Program-made: the position numbers and the translations under genes
In this document: one piece after another, positions 9,882 to 23,330 of the stretch
Layout of the letters: each line of letters opens with the position of its first letter
Numbering within the stretch: position 1 is the first letter of the stretch
The notes under the pieces: model-generated
The model's input: the letters and a program-made list of their open reading frames with translations, nothing else
What the model was told of the DNA's origin: nothing
Database searches by the model: none
Assembly: GCA_963920705.1 (NCBI GenBank)
Contig: OY987239.1
Location: 496,001 to 560,000 of the forward strand
Reading direction: 5' to 3'
From: Odiellus spinosus
Taxonomy: Eukaryota; Arthropoda; Arachnida; Opiliones; Phalangiidae
DNA: 64,000 nucleotides

Positions 9882-10255
9882 ATTTTCTATTAATTAATTC
9901 AAGCTTTATTTTCATATATTTCTAGTTTAACTAATATTTTTCTAGTTTAACAAATATATTTCTAGTTTAACAAATATATTTCTAGTTTAACAAATATATT
10001 TCTAGTTTAGCAAATATATTTCTAGTTTAACAAATATATTTCTAGTTTAACAAATATAATTATGGTTTAACAAATATAATTCTGGTTTAAGAAATATATT
10101 TATAGTTTAAAAAATGTATATTTCTAGTTTAACAAATATAACTCTTGTTTAAAAATATATTTCCAGTTTAACAAATATATTTCCAGTTTAACAAATATAT
10201 TTCCAGTTTAACAAATATATTTCCAGTTTAACAAATATATTTCCAGTTTAACTCG
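9882..10255. repeat. 20-bp minisatellite (tttctagtttaacaaatata)
   Basis: About 17 copies of a 20-bp unit, sliding gradually to tttccagtttaacaaatata. It merges into the 21-bp block to the right. Confidence 0.85.
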
Positions 10256-10435
10256 GTGTATTTCCAGCTAAACTCGGTGTATTTCCAGCTTAACCCCGTG
10301 TATTTCCAGTTGAACGCCATGTATTTCCAGTTGAACGCCATGTATTTCCAGTTGAACGCCATGTATTTCCAGTTGAACGCCATGTATTTCCAGTTGAACG
10401 CCATGTATTTCCAGTTGAACTCCGTGTATTTCCAG
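10256..10435. repeat. 21-bp minisatellite (tttccagttgaacgccatgta)
   Basis: About eight units of 21 bp carrying ccagttgaacgccatg, with variant units at the edges. Long open frames on both strands here only reflect a period divisible by three. Confidence 0.85.
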
Positions 10436-10800
10436 TTTAACTTGTTAATTTTCAAGTTTAACTTGTTAATTTTCAAGTTTAACTTGTTAATTTTCAAGTT
10501 TAACTTGTTAATTTTCAAGTTTAACTTGTTAATTTTCGAGTTTAACTTGTTAATTTTCGAGTTTAACTTGTTAATTTTCGAGTTTAACTTGTTAATTTTC
10601 GAGTTTAACTTGTTAATTTTCGAGTTTAACTTGTTAATTTTCGAGTTTAACTTGTTAATTTTCGAGTTTAACTTGTTAATTTTCGAGTTTAACTTGTTAA
10701 TTTTCGAGTTTAACTTGTTAATTTTCGAGTTTAACTTGTTAATTTTCGAGTTTAACTTGTTAATTTTCAAGTTTAACTTGTTAATTCTCAAGTTTAACTT
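10436..10800. repeat. 21-bp minisatellite (tttaacttgttaattttc)
   Basis: About 17 near-identical units. The base at one position (ttttcAag or ttttcGag) switches in blocks: A in the outer units and G in the centre. This block pattern suggests recent homogenisation from the centre. Confidence 0.9.
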
Positions 10801-10859
10801 TGTACATTTCAAGCTTAACTTTATATATTTGGATTTTAACTTCGTGTATTTCTAGTTTA

Positions 10860-11150
10860 ATTGTCCCTTTTTCACAAAATTGTCTCTTTTTCACAGTATT
10901 GTCTCTTTTTCACAAAATTGCCTCTTTTTTCACAAAATGCCGTTTTTTCTCTAAATTGCCTCTTTTAATTCAAAATTGTCCCTTTTAACTAAAATGCCTC
11001 TTTTTAAATAAATTGTCCCATTAAAATAAAATATCTTATCTTTTAAACTAAATTTTCCCTTTTTAAATAGTGTCTCTTTTTGACTAAAATGTCTCTTTTT
11101 AACTAAATTATCTCTTTTTAACTAAATTATCTATTTTTAACTAAATTATC
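10860..11150. repeat. 19-20-bp degenerate minisatellite (ttgtctctttttcacaaaa)
   Basis: About 14 loose units, changing from ...tttcacaaaa to ...tttaactaaa. It continues the row of minisatellites from the left. Confidence 0.75.
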
Positions 11151-11249
11151 TGTTGAAGAGCGACAGAATCTCTGAAGCAAACAGTGACAGAATTTCTGTG
11201 GCAAAAAACAACTACCAACAAGTTATTTTTATGGATACTTCATCGTTTA

Positions 11250-11470
11250 AAACTTACCCGGAATATAGGCTTAGCTGGATTCATGGAGATCAGCCAAACT
11301 CCTCACATAAGGGGCATCGATCAATGTCATTGGTCGCTGTCCTTATACGGCGAGTTCATCTGATCTCCATGAATCCAGCTAAGCCTATTTTCCGGGTAAA
11401 TTTCAAATTTATTTCAAGTTTAATATTAGTTTGTAAATTTTTTTCTGGTGGATTAGGCTTATTTAAACAA
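11250..11470. mobile_element. MITE family A, copy 1
   Basis: Arms ttacccgg, ataggcttagctggattc and catggagatcag are inverted at 11360-11400. A tail like the other copies (aaatttatttcaagtttaat) follows. Related copies are at 21664-21994, 31697-32286 and, in part, 44640-44765. Confidence 0.75.
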
Positions 11471-11854
11471 TAACGAATCGACAACTCTCCCTTCATCTTT
11501 TGAAAGAAAATTTAATTATAAAAAATTTACAAGTTAAATAACATTCATTTAGTTTTTTAACGAAATTGGAAACGAAACGTTGTTTAGTCAGAAGCGCGCA
11601 GATTCAAAGAGAAGATGAAACAATGCGAAATCTAAGAGAAAAAATAGTATTTCCGAGATTTAACATAATAAAAGGGGCAAATTCTAGAGCATTGTTTGTT
11701 CTATAATTTGCTCCTTCTAAACGCTCTTTCCTTATGAACACAGCTTACCTTTGACTGTATAATTTGCTATGGTGAGCATCGTCTGCTAAGCTAGAAAAGA
11801 ATGTGAATTTAAAGGGCATTCAAAAAACGCAGACAGTTCCTTTACATTCAACTT
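11471..11854. other. Non-coding stretch, nothing recognised
   Basis: AT-rich single-copy-looking DNA between a MITE and the 100-bp repeat. No gene, RNA gene or repeat structure could be supported. Confidence 0.4.
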
Positions 11855-12694
11855 TTAAACCCAATTAAAATTAATTTTTTCATCATTTTTGATGTTAATA
11901 GCTGGGAAAGCTGCTAATTGAGATACTGAAATCTTTATAATTTCCCTATTGCCCTTTAAACCCAATTAAAATTAGTTTTTTCATCATTTTTGATGTTAAT
12001 AGCTGGGAAAGCCGTACTTGAATCCGATTAACCATAACATTCCTCCCACTGCCCTTTAAACCCAATTAAAATTAATTTTTTCCTTATTTTTAGTTTCATA
12101 GCTGGGAAAGCTGTACTTGAATCCGATTAACCTTTACATTCCTCCCACTGCCCTTTAAACCCAATTAAAATTAATTTTTTCCTTATTTTCTAGGTTCATA
12201 GCTGGGAAAGCCGTACTTGAATCCGATTAACCATTACATTCCTCCCACTGCCCTTTAAACCCAATTAAAATTAATTTTTTCCTTATTTTCTAGGTTCATA
12301 GCTGGGAAAGCCGTACTTGAATCCGATTAACCTTTACATTCCTCCCACTGCCCTTTAAACCCAATTAAAATTAATTTTTTCCTTATTTTCTAGGTTCATA
12401 GCTGGGAAAGCCGTACTTGAATCCGATTAACCTTTACATTCCTCCCACTGCCCTTTAAACCCAATTAAAATTAATTTTTTCCTTATTTTTAGGTTCATAG
12501 CTGGGAAAGCTGTACTTGAATCCGATTAACCTTTACATTCCTCCCACTGCCCTTTAAACCCAATTAAAATTAATTTTTTCCTTATTTTTTAGGTTCATAG
12601 CTGGGAAAGCCGTACTTGAATCCGATTAACCTTTACATTCCTCCCACTGCCCTTTAAACCCAATTGAAATTAATTTTTTCCTTATTTTTTAGGT
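11855..12694. repeat. 100-bp tandem repeat, about 8 copies
   Basis: Units recur every 98-102 bp (for example 12051, 12151, 12251, 12351, 12451). Each contains tttaaacccaattaaaatta and ataGCTGGGAAAGC. The leftmost copies are most diverged. The array abuts the 193-bp satellite at the right. Confidence 0.9.
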
Positions 12695-15600
12695 TCATTA
12701 GTTATCCATCAATCAGGCTATCCAGAACTAAGTTCTGTCCAAAATTGTGAAGGCATGCATCGAATCTTCTTTACATGGGTTTCAATGAGAAATATCCCAA
12801 TAATTGAAGATTCCTAATTTTTGATGTAACTTCTTCTGCTTAAATCTAATCATATGACGTCAGTCCTCACTATTAACAGTACGCGTGTTAAAAGTTATGC
12901 ATAAATCAGGCTATCCAGAACTATGTTCTGTCCAAAATTGTGAAGGCATGCGTGGAATCTTCATTACATGGGTTTCAATGAGAAATATCCTAATAATTGA
13001 AGATTCCTAATTTTTGGTGTAACTTCTTCTGGTTTAAACTAATCATATGACGTCATTCCCCACTATTTACAGTACGCGTAGTTAAAGTTATCCATAAATC
13101 AGGCTATCCAGAACTATGTTCTGTCCAAAATTGTGAAGGCATGCATCGAATCTTCTTTACATGGGTTTCAATGAGAAATATCCTAATAATTGAGGATTGC
13201 CAATTTTTGATGTAACTTCTTCTGGTTTAAACTAATCATATGACGTCATTCCCCACTATTTACAGCACGTGTGGTTAAAGTTACGCATAAATCAGGCTAT
13301 CCAGAACTATGTTCTGTCCTAAATTGTGAAGGCATGCGTGGAATCTTCATTACATGGGTTTCAATGAGAATTATCCTAATAATTGAAGATTCCTAATTTT
13401 TGAAGTAACTAATTCTGGTTAAAACTAATCATATGACGTCAGTCCTCACTATTTACAGTACGCGTGTTAAAAGTTATGCATAAATCAGGCTATCCAGAAC
13501 TATGTTCTGTCCTAAATTGTGAAGGCATGCATCGAATCTTCTTTACATGGGTTTCAATGAGAAATATCCTAATAATTGAAGATTCCTAATTATTGAAGTA
13601 ACAACTTCTGGTTAAAACTAATCATATGACGTCATTCCCCACTATTTACAGCACGCGTGGTTAAAGTTATCCATCAATCAGGCTATCCAGAACTATGTTC
13701 TGTCCAAAATTGTGAAGGCATGCATCGAATCTTCTTTACATGTGTTTCAATGAGAAATATCCTAATAATTGAAGATTGCTAATTTTTGAAGTAACTAATT
13801 CTGGTTAAAACTAATCATATGGCGTCAGTCCCCACTATTTACAGTACGCGTGTTAAAAGTTAAGCATAAATCAGGCTATCCAGAACTATGTTCTGTCCAA
13901 AATTGTGAAGGCATGCATCGAATCTTCATTACATGGATTTCAATGAGAAATATCCTAATAATTGAAGATTCCTAATTTTTGAAGTAACAACTTCTGGTTA
14001 AAACTAATCATATGACGTCATTCCCCACTATTTACAGCACGCGTGGTTAAAGTTATGCATAATTCAGGCTATCCAGAACTATGTTCTGTCCAAAATTGTG
14101 AAGACATGCATCGAATCTTCTTTACATGGGTTTCAATGAGAAATATCCTAATAATTGAAGATTCCTAATTTTTGAAGTAACAACTTCTGGTTAAAACTAA
14201 TCATATGACGTCAGTCCTCACTATTTACAGTACGCGTGTTAAAAGTTATGCATAAATCAGGCTATCCAGAACTATGTTCTGTCCTAAATTGTGAAGGCAT
14301 GCATCGAATCTTCTTTACATGGGTTTCAATGAGAAATATCCTAATAAATGAAGATTCCTAATTATTGAAGTAACAACTTCTGGTTAAAACTAATCATATG
14401 ACGTCATTCCCCACTATTTACAGCACGCGTGGTTAAAGTTATCCATCAATCAGGCTATCCAGAACTATGTTCTGTCCAAAATCGTGAAGGCATACATCGA
14501 ATCTTCTTTACAAGGGTTTCAATGAGAAATATCCTAATAAATGAAGATTCCTAATTATTGAAGTAACAACTTCTGGTTAAAACTAATCATATGACGTCAT
14601 TCCCCACTATTTACAGTACGCGTAGTTAAAGTTATCCATCAATCAGGCTATCCAGAACTATGATCTGTCCAAAATTGTGAAGGCATGCATCGAATCTTCT
14701 TTACATGTGTTTCAATGAGAAATATCCTAATAATTGAAGATTCCTAATTATTGAAGTAACAACTTCAGGTTAAAACTAATCATATGACGTCATTCCCCAC
14801 TAATTACAGCACGCGTGGTTAAAGTTATGCATAATTCAGGCTATCCAGAACTATGTTCTGTCCAAAATTGTGAAGGCATGCATCGAATCTTCTTTACATG
14901 GGTTTCAATGAGAAATATCCTAATAATTGAAGATTCCTAATTTTTGAAGTAACTAATTCTGGTTAAAACTAATCATATGACGTCATTCCCCACTATTTAC
15001 AGTACGCGTGTTAAAAATTATCCATCAATCAAGCTATCCAGAACTATGTTCTGTCCAAAATTGTGAAGGCATGCGTGGAATCTTCATTACATGGGTTTCA
15101 ATGAGAATTATCCTAATAATTGAAGATTCCTAATTTTTGAAGTAACTAATTCTGGTTAAAACTAATCATATGACGTCAGTCCTCACTATTTACAGTACGC
15201 GTGTTAAAAGTTATGCATAAATCAGGCTATCCAGAACTATGTTCTGTCCTAAATTGTGAAGGCATGCATCGAATCTTCTTTACATGGGTTTCAATGAGAA
15301 ATATCCTAATAATTGAAGATTCCTAATTATTGAAGTAACAACTTCTGGTTAAAACTAATCATATGACGTCATTCCCCACTATTTACAGCACGCGTGGTTA
15401 AAGTTATCCATCAATCAGGCTATCCAGAACTATGTTCTGTCCAAAATTGTGAAGGCATGCATCGAATCTTCTTTACATGTGTTTCAATGAGAAATATCCT
15501 AATAATTGAAGATTGCTAATTTTTGAAGTAACTAATTCTGGTTAAAACTAATCATATGGCGTCAGTCCCCACTATTTACAGTACGCGTGTTAAAAGTTAA

Positions 15601-18600
15601 GCATAAATCAGGCTATCCAGAACTATGTTCTGTCCAAAATTGTGAAGGCATGCATCGAATCTTCATTACATGGATTTCAATGAGAAATATCCTAATAATT
15701 GAAGATTCCTAATTTTTGAAGTAACAACTTCTGGTTAAAACTAATCATATGACGTCATTCCCCACTATTTACAGCACGCGTGGTTAAAGTTATGCATAAT
15801 TCAGGCTATCCAGAACTATGTTCTGTCCAAAATTGTGAAGACATGCATCGAATCTTCTTTACATGGGTTTCAATGAGAAATATCCTAATAATTGAAGATT
15901 CCTAATTTTTGAAGTAACAACTTCTGGTTAAAACTAATCATATGACGTCAGTCCTCACTATTTACAGTACGCGTGTTAAAAGTTATGCATAAATCAGGCT
16001 ATCCAGAACTATGTTCTGTCCTAAATTGTGAAGGCATGCGTGGAATCTTCATTACATGGGTTTCAATGAGAAATATCCTAATAATTGAAGATTCCCAATT
16101 TTTGAAGTAACTAATTCTGGTTAAATCTAATCATATGACGTCAGTCCTCACTATTTACAGTACGCGTGTTAAAAGTTATGCATAAATCAGGCTATCCAGA
16201 ACTATGTTCTGTCCTAAATTGTGAAGGCATGCATCGAATCTTCTTTACATGGGTTTCAATGAGAAATATCCTAATAAATGAAGATTCCTAATTATTGAAG
16301 TAACAACTTCTGGTTAAAACTAATCATATGACGTCATTCCCCACTATTTACAGCACGCGTGGTTAAAGTTATCCATCAATCAGGCTATCCAGAACTATGT
16401 TCTGTCCAAAATCGTGAAGGCATACATCGAATCTTCTTTACAAGGGTTTCAATGAGAAATATCCTAATAAATGAAGATTCCTAATTATTGAAGTAACAAC
16501 TTCTGGTTAAAACTAATCATATGACGTCATTCCCCACTATTTACAGTACGCGTAGTTAAAGTTATCCATCAATCAGGCTATCCAGAACTATGATCTGTCC
16601 AAAATTGTGAAGGCATGCATCGAATCTTCTTTACATGTGTTTCAATGAGAAATATCCTAATAATTGAAGATTCCTAATTATTGAAGTAACAACTTCAGGT
16701 TAAAACTAATCATATGACGTCATTCCCCACTAATTACAGCACGCGTGGTTAAAGTTATGCATAATTCTGGCTATCCAGAACTATGTTCTGTCCAAAATTG
16801 TGAAGGCATGCATCGAATCTTCTTTACATGGGTTTCAATGAGAAATATCCTAATAATTGAAGATTCCTAATTTTTGAAGTAACTAATTCTGGTTAAAACT
16901 AATCATATGACGTCATTCCCCACTATTTACAGTACGCGTGTTAAAAATTATCCATCAATCAAGCTATCCAGAACTATGTTCTGTCCAAAATTGTGAAGGC
17001 ATGCGTGGAATCTTCATTACATGGGTTTCAATGAGAATTATCCTAATAATTGAAGATTCCTAATTTTTGAAGTAACTAATTCTGGTTAAAACTAATCATA
17101 TGACGTCAGTCCTCACTATTTACAGTACGCGTGTTAAAAGTTATGCATAAATCAGGCTATCCAGAACTATGTTCTGTCCTAAATTGTGAAGGCATGCATC
17201 GAATCTTCTTTACATGGGTTTCAATGAGAAATATCCTAATAATTGAAGATTGCTAATTTTTGGTGTAACTTCTTCTGGTTTAAACTAATCATATGACGTC
17301 ATTCCCCACTATTTACTGCACGCGTGGTTAAAGTTATCCATCAATCAGGCTATCCAGAACTATGATCTGTCCAAAATTGTGAAGGCATGCATCGAATCTT
17401 CTTTACAAGGGTTTCAATGAGAAATATCCTAATAATTGAAGATTCCTAATTATTGAAGTAACAACTTCTGGTTAAAACTAATCATATAACGTCATTCCCC
17501 ACTATTTACAGCACGCGTTGTTAAAGTTACGCATAAATCAGGCTATCCAGAACTATGTTCTGTCCAAAATTGTGAAGGCATGCATCGAATCTTCATTACA
17601 TGGGTTTCAATGAGAAATATCCTAATAATTGAAGATTCCTAATTTTTGAAGTAACAACTTCTGGTTAAAACTAATCATATGACGTCATTCCCCACTATTT
17701 ACAGCACGCGTGGTTAAAGTTATCCATCAATCAGGCTATCCAGAACTATGTTCTGTCCAAAATTGTGAAGACATGCATCGAATCTTCTTTACATGGGTTT
17801 CAATGAGAAATATCCTAATAATTGAAGATTCCTAATTTTTGATGTAACTACTTCTGGTTAAATCTAATCATATGACGTCAGTCCTCACTATTTACAGTAC
17901 GCGTGTTAAAAGTTATGCATAAATCAGGCTATCCAGAACTATGTTCTGTCCTAAATTGTGAAGGCATGCGTGGAATCTTCATTACATGGGTTTCAATGAG
18001 AAATATCCTAATAATTGAAGATTGCCAATTTTTGATGTAACTACTTCTGGTTAAAACTAATCATATGACGTCATTCCCCACTATTTACAGCACGCGTGGT
18101 TAAAGTTATCCATCAATCAGGCTATCCAGAACTATTTTCTTTCCTAAATTGTGAAGGCATGCATCGAATCTTCTTTACATGGGTTTCAATGAGAAATATC
18201 CTAATAATTGAAGATTGCTAATTTTTGAAGTAACTAATTCTGGTTAAATCTAATCATATGACGTCATTCCCCACTATTTACAGCACGCGTGGTTAAAGTT
18301 ATGCATAAATCAGGCTATCCACAACTATGTTCTGTCCAAAATTGTGAAGGCATGCATCGAATCTTCTTTACATGGGTTTCAATGAGAAATATCCTAATAA
18401 ATGAAGATTCCTAATTATTGAAGTAACAACTTCTGGTTAAAACTAATCATATGACGTCATTCCCCACTATTTACAGTACGCGTAGTTAAAGTTATCCATC
18501 AATCAGGCTATCCAGAACTATGTTCTGTCCAAAATTGTGAAGGCATGCATCGAATCTTCTTCACATGTGTTTCAATGAGAAATATCCTAATAATTGAAGA

Positions 18601-20900
18601 TTCCTAATTATTGAAGTAACAACTTCTGGTTAAAACTAATCATATGACGTCATTCCTCACTATTTACAGCACGCGTGGTTAAAGTTATGCATAATTCAGG
18701 CTATCCAGAACTATGTTCTGTCCAAAATTGTGAAGGCATGCATCGAATCTTCTTTACATGGGTTTCAATGAGAAATATCCTAATAATTGAAGATTCCTAA
18801 TTTTTGAAGTAACATCTTCTGGTTAAAACTAATCATATGACGTCATTCCCCACTATTTACAGCACGCGTGGTTAAAGTTATCCATCAATCAGGCTATCCA
18901 GAACTATGTTCTGTCCAAAATCGTGAAGACATGCATCGAATCTTCTTTACATGGGTTTCAATGAGAAATATCCTAATAATTGAAGATTCCTAATTTTTGA
19001 TGTAACTACTTCTGGTTAAATCTAATCATATGACGTCAGTCCTCACTATTTACAGTACGCGTGATAAAAGTTATGCATAAATCAGGCTATCCAGAACTAT
19101 GTTCTGTCCTAAATTGTGAAGGCATGCGTGGAATCTTCATTACATGTGTTTCAATGAGAAATATCCTAATAATTGAAGATTCCTAATTATTGAAGTAACA
19201 ACTTCTGGTTAAAACTAATCATATGACGTCATTCCCCACTATTTACAGCACGCGTGGTTAAAGTTATGCATAATTCAGGCTATCCAGAACTATGTTCTGT
19301 CCAAAATCGTGAAGGCATACATCGAATCTTCTTTACATGTGTTTCAATGAGAAATATCCTAATAATTGAAGATTGCTAATTATTGAAGTAACAACTTCAG
19401 GTTAAAACTAATCATATGACGTCATTCCCCACTATTTACAGCACGCGTGGTTAAAGTTATCCGTCAATCAGGCTATCCAGAACTATGTTCTGTCCAAAAT
19501 TGTGAAGGCATGCATCGAATCTTCTTTACATGGGTTTCAATGAGAAATATCCTAATAATAGAAGATTCCTAATTTTTGAAGTAACTAATTCTGGTTAAAA
19601 CTAATCATATGACGTCAGTCCTCACTATTTACAGTACGCGTGTTAAAAGTTATGCATAATTCAGGCTATCCAGAACTATGTTCTGTCCAAAATTTTGAAG
19701 ACATGCATCGAATCTTCTTTACATGGGTTTCAATGAGAAATATCCTAATAATTGAAGATTGCCAATTTTTGATGTAACTTCTTCTGGTTTAAACTAATCA
19801 TATGACGTCATTCCCCACTATTTACAGCACGCGTGGTTAAAGTTAGGCATAAATCAGGCTATCCAGAACTATGGCCTGTCCAAAATTGTGAAGGCATGCA
19901 TCGAATCTTCTTTACATGGGTTTCAATGAGAAATATCCTAATAATTGAAGATTGCCAATTTTTGATGTAACTACTTCTGGTTAAAACTAATCATATGACG
20001 TCATTCCCCACTATTTACAGCACGCGTGGTTAAAGTTATCCATCAATCAGGCTATCCAGAACTATGTTCTGTCCAAAATTGTGAAGGCATGCGTGGAATC
20101 TTCATTACATGGGTTTCAATGAGAAATATCCTAATAATTGAAGATTGCTAATTTTTGAAGTAACTAATTCTGGTTAAAACTAATCATATGACGTCAGTCC
20201 TCACTATTTACAGTACGCGTGTTAAAAGTTATGCATAAATCAGGCTATCCAGAACTATGTTCTGTCCAAAATTGTGAAGGCATGCATCGAATCTTCTTTA
20301 CATGGGTTTCAATGAGAAATATCCTAACAATTGCAGATTCCTAATTTTTGATGTAACTACTACTGGTTAAAACTAATCATATGACGTCATTCCCCACTAT
20401 TTACAGCACGCTTGGTTAAAGTTATGCATAAATCAGGCTATCCAGAACTATGTTCTGTCCAAAATTGTGAAGGCATGCATCGAATCTTCTTTACATGGGT
20501 TTCAATGAGAAATATCCTAATAATTGAAGATTCCTAATTTTTGAAGTAACTAATTCTGGTTAAAACTAATCATATGACGTCAGTCCTCACTATTTACAGT
20601 ACGCGTGTTAAAAGTTATGCATAAATCAGGCTATCCAGAACTATGTTCTGTCCAAAATTGTGAAGGCATGCGTGGAATCTTCATTACATGGGTTTCAATG
20701 AGAAATATCCTAATAATTGAAGATTGCTAATTTTTGAAGTAACTAATTCTGGTTAAATCTAATCATATGACGTCATTCCCCACTATTTACAGCACGCGTG
20801 GTTAAAGTTATGCATAAATCAGGCTATCCACAACTATGTTCTGTCCAAAATTGTGAAGGCATGCATCGAATCTTCTTTACATGGGTTTAAATGAGAAATG
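12695..20900. repeat. 193-bp satellite, about 42 copies, with higher-order repeat
   Basis: The monomer is marked by atcaggctatccagaacta at 12712, 12905, 13098, 13291, 13484 and onward, a strict 193-bp period. Each carries CATATGACGTCA, gcatgc and acgcgt palindromes. Variant monomers recur in the same order 1737 bp apart (9 monomers; 13367 and 15103) and then 1930 bp apart (10 monomers; 14281 and 16211). This gives a higher-order repeat with one extra monomer in its second copy. No open frame is maintained. Confidence 0.95.
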
Positions 20901-21045
20901 CATTTGCTCGTGTAAGTCTTTTTTTTCTGTGAATTGAAAATAAAAATATATCAAAATTTCTATTACTTATCAAGCTAATATTTAAATCATTGCATGCTTT
21001 AAATTAACCCAACTACAACTTAAACAAACCAAACGTTAAATTATC
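20901..21045. other. Array edge and short duplicated flank
   Basis: The satellite stops at 20900. The piece aactacaacttaaacaaacc from about 21010 recurs at 25331, directly before another copy of the same MITE. Confidence 0.6.
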
Positions 21046-21185
21046 TAATACCCCCTAGAGACGAGGCGTAATTAGCTGGTTTAACAACATTTAACCAAGG
21101 TTTACATAACCATCTCATTTCAATAATCCTCGGTTAAATCGGTTAAAACCTCGGTTCTTTAAGCCTCGTCTGAAGAGGGTATAAC
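21046..21185. mobile_element. MITE family B, copy 1 (about 140 bp palindrome)
   Basis: Near-palindrome with ends like TACCC then AGACGAGGCGTAATTAGC and the complement ending GGGTATAAC; the interior has ggttaaat repeats. Other copies: 21996-22130, 25369-25506, 26196-26356 and 42427-42565. Confidence 0.85.
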
Positions 21186-21663
21186 ATAAACTAAACCAAT
21201 TTACATTAACCCTAGCCTTACCTAACTTAAACTAACTAAATTAAACTGAACTAAATCTTTTACAAATATATTTAGAAAAAAACTTTACAAAAAATATTTT
21301 AAATATAACCAAAATTTTAATTTAAACTTATTTAAAATTAAATTTAATTTTTCGCACTAATCATTACAATTTTCACTACTCGATTCGTTTCGTACTTCAC
21401 TGTCTTTTTTCCTCAAATAACCTCAAATAAAACTACTCGAGTACTCGACAGGCATTTAGATACTCGACTCGATACTCGATAAGAAAATTTTCAATTATTC
21501 TTACTGGACTCAACACCCAAGATTCACTATTTACTTATTTATTAATGAAATTTATTTTAATCTATAAATTTAAGAAGAAATAGGTCGTCTTTATCAGTTT
21601 TTCGAGAAATATTGAAAGGGAGAATGCAACCTAATAACAAGATTTTTAATCCATCACTTATCG
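21186..21663. other. AT-rich non-coding stretch
   Basis: Contains short direct runs such as cctcaaataa and tactcgac repeated around 21410-21480. Nothing else recognised. Confidence 0.4.
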
Positions 21664-21994
21664 TTTAAATAGGCCGATAAAAAGATTACAAAACAAATAT
21701 TAAAGTAGCAATAAATTGAAAACATACCATGACAATAGGCTTAGCGGGATTTATGAAGATCGTGAATTGCCTCGCTTTGAGGTCTAGCGGCCATTGAGCA
21801 AAGGCCCGTCGTTCTAGCAAATTCTCTACGAGACTTACAATTGCATTTGATTGGCCGCTAGACCTTACTCGCGTGGAAATCGGGATCTCCTTGAATCCCG
21901 CTACGACTATTTTCTGGGTATGTTTTGAATTTATTTCTACTTTAATATTTGTTCGTAAATTTTTCCACAAGGGGATTAAGCTTATTTAAACAGT
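21664..21994. mobile_element. MITE family A, copy 2 (about 330 bp)
   Basis: Both ends carry inverted copies of TTAAATA, then acaaatattaaagtag, aataaatt and aaacatacc, then AATAGGCTTAGCGGGATT. The arms are about 100 bp. The centre holds a second inverted pair, tctagcggcca / tggccgctaga. Confidence 0.8.
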
Positions 21995-21995
21995 A

Positions 21996-22130
21996 ATAGC
22001 CTCTTCAGACAAAGCGTAATTAGCCGGTTTAAGGAGATTTAACCGAGCTTTATTGAACTGAGAAGCTTAAGTAAACGTCGCCTAAATTTGATTAACTGGC
22101 TAATTACGTCGCGTTTGAAGAGATTATAAG
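21996..22130. mobile_element. MITE family B, copy 2
   Basis: Inverted ends cctcttcagac and gtttgaagag, with aattagccggttta against aactggctaatta. Most diverged copy of the family. Confidence 0.75.
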
Positions 22131-23330
22131 GAATCAATGCAAAATCATTCGTTAGGTTGCATCTTCCTTTTAATAATAATAAAATCTTGGTAGTAGAAAA
22201 CTAAATCTACTAACTATTATTATAAAGATATTAAATTTCTCGCTAACAATTAATTTGTCTCCCTTGACGAATTTGAGCCTAGTTGAATCATGGAACTAAT
22301 CAACTAAGGGACGGTTCACAGGCAAGGAAATAGGAAGAATGTTCGGGGGCAACCCACCCTAGCAGAATCTACGCGCATTACCGGAATAGCGAATTGAAGA
22401 GGGGGGAGGAAAAAGCTTTTTTTTTTCAAAGTGTAGTCCGCTTCCATTTGATTTGGAAAGAGTTTAGCCACGCTGGTTAGGCTTAGGTGATTTGTTTAAT
22501 AGCTTTTCATCATGTTTAGTCGTTTCAGTAGCCATACTTATTAAAATTTCGAGGATTACAGCTATTCCTAAATACGTAAATAATTATAAAAGATATTCGG
22601 AAGAAATCAGTTTCTCAGGTAGGTTTGGCGATTATCACTCCTACAACCAGTATTAACGTATATCTTCAGTCTCACCATAATTATAATCAAAATATAAAGC
22701 TAGAAATAATACAAAGTAACTTACAGTTAGTTCCATCATGTTAACACGCACTTGCCACGTGTTTAATTTAACTTTATTTTTTACTCAGCGGCTGCGTCAA
22801 TTTTTAAAATCCTTAAGCCTAACCTAACAGACGACTTTTAAAAGAAGATTACGTACGTTAGTAGATGAAACAGCTTGCGGGTGGCGTTAAGAGAATCTCA
22901 AAGTTCCGACCTGAATCACCAATTTCAGTGGGTGGAGGGAGATTTTAAAAGGAGGGAGGGTTTGATTTGCCACTGAACTTTCTTCAAGGAGACTAAGGCA
23001 AAGTCTATGGGTGTGAAACGTCCAGTAGTTGAGTAGTTTCATGGTTGGATAAAGAGCCCTTTTTAAGGGCGAGAAGCAACATCTTTTCGCGTAACTTGTA
23101 CTTTTTTCAGAAAATATACCCTTTTTCGACATAATTTCACTAGTTAGCATTATATATCTTTTGAAACTTAATTCTTACTAATGATGAACATAAATTATTG
23201 CGTCTAATTGAGGCTTCAATCTTACGTAATTAGGAGCTTGGTACAAATCTGGAAAGACCGAGATTAACTAACCTAACCTTACCTAAACTAGTAAAAGACG
23301 GATGGACTAATGCGATGGATTAGATTTAAT
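22131..23330. repeat. Diverged duplicate of the 26365-27330 segment
   Basis: The left part (about 22150-22270) matches the right half of the element at 26640-26780 (aatctactaacta, attaatttgt). The right part (about 23030-23330) matches 27055-27330 directly, through agcaac, ttaattcttactaatg, attgaggcttcaatct and aaagaccgagattaacta. The sequence between is not recognised. No gene seen. Confidence 0.6.

Noticed and set aside
10436-10800. Array resembling a CRISPR
   Set aside because: Units are contiguous, with no unique spacers; this is a eukaryotic minisatellite.
10228-10855. Long open frames of about 195 residues on both strands
   Set aside because: They exist only because the minisatellite unit is 21 bp and lacks stops in those frames; the products are pure repeats (NLLIFEF or INKLNSK).
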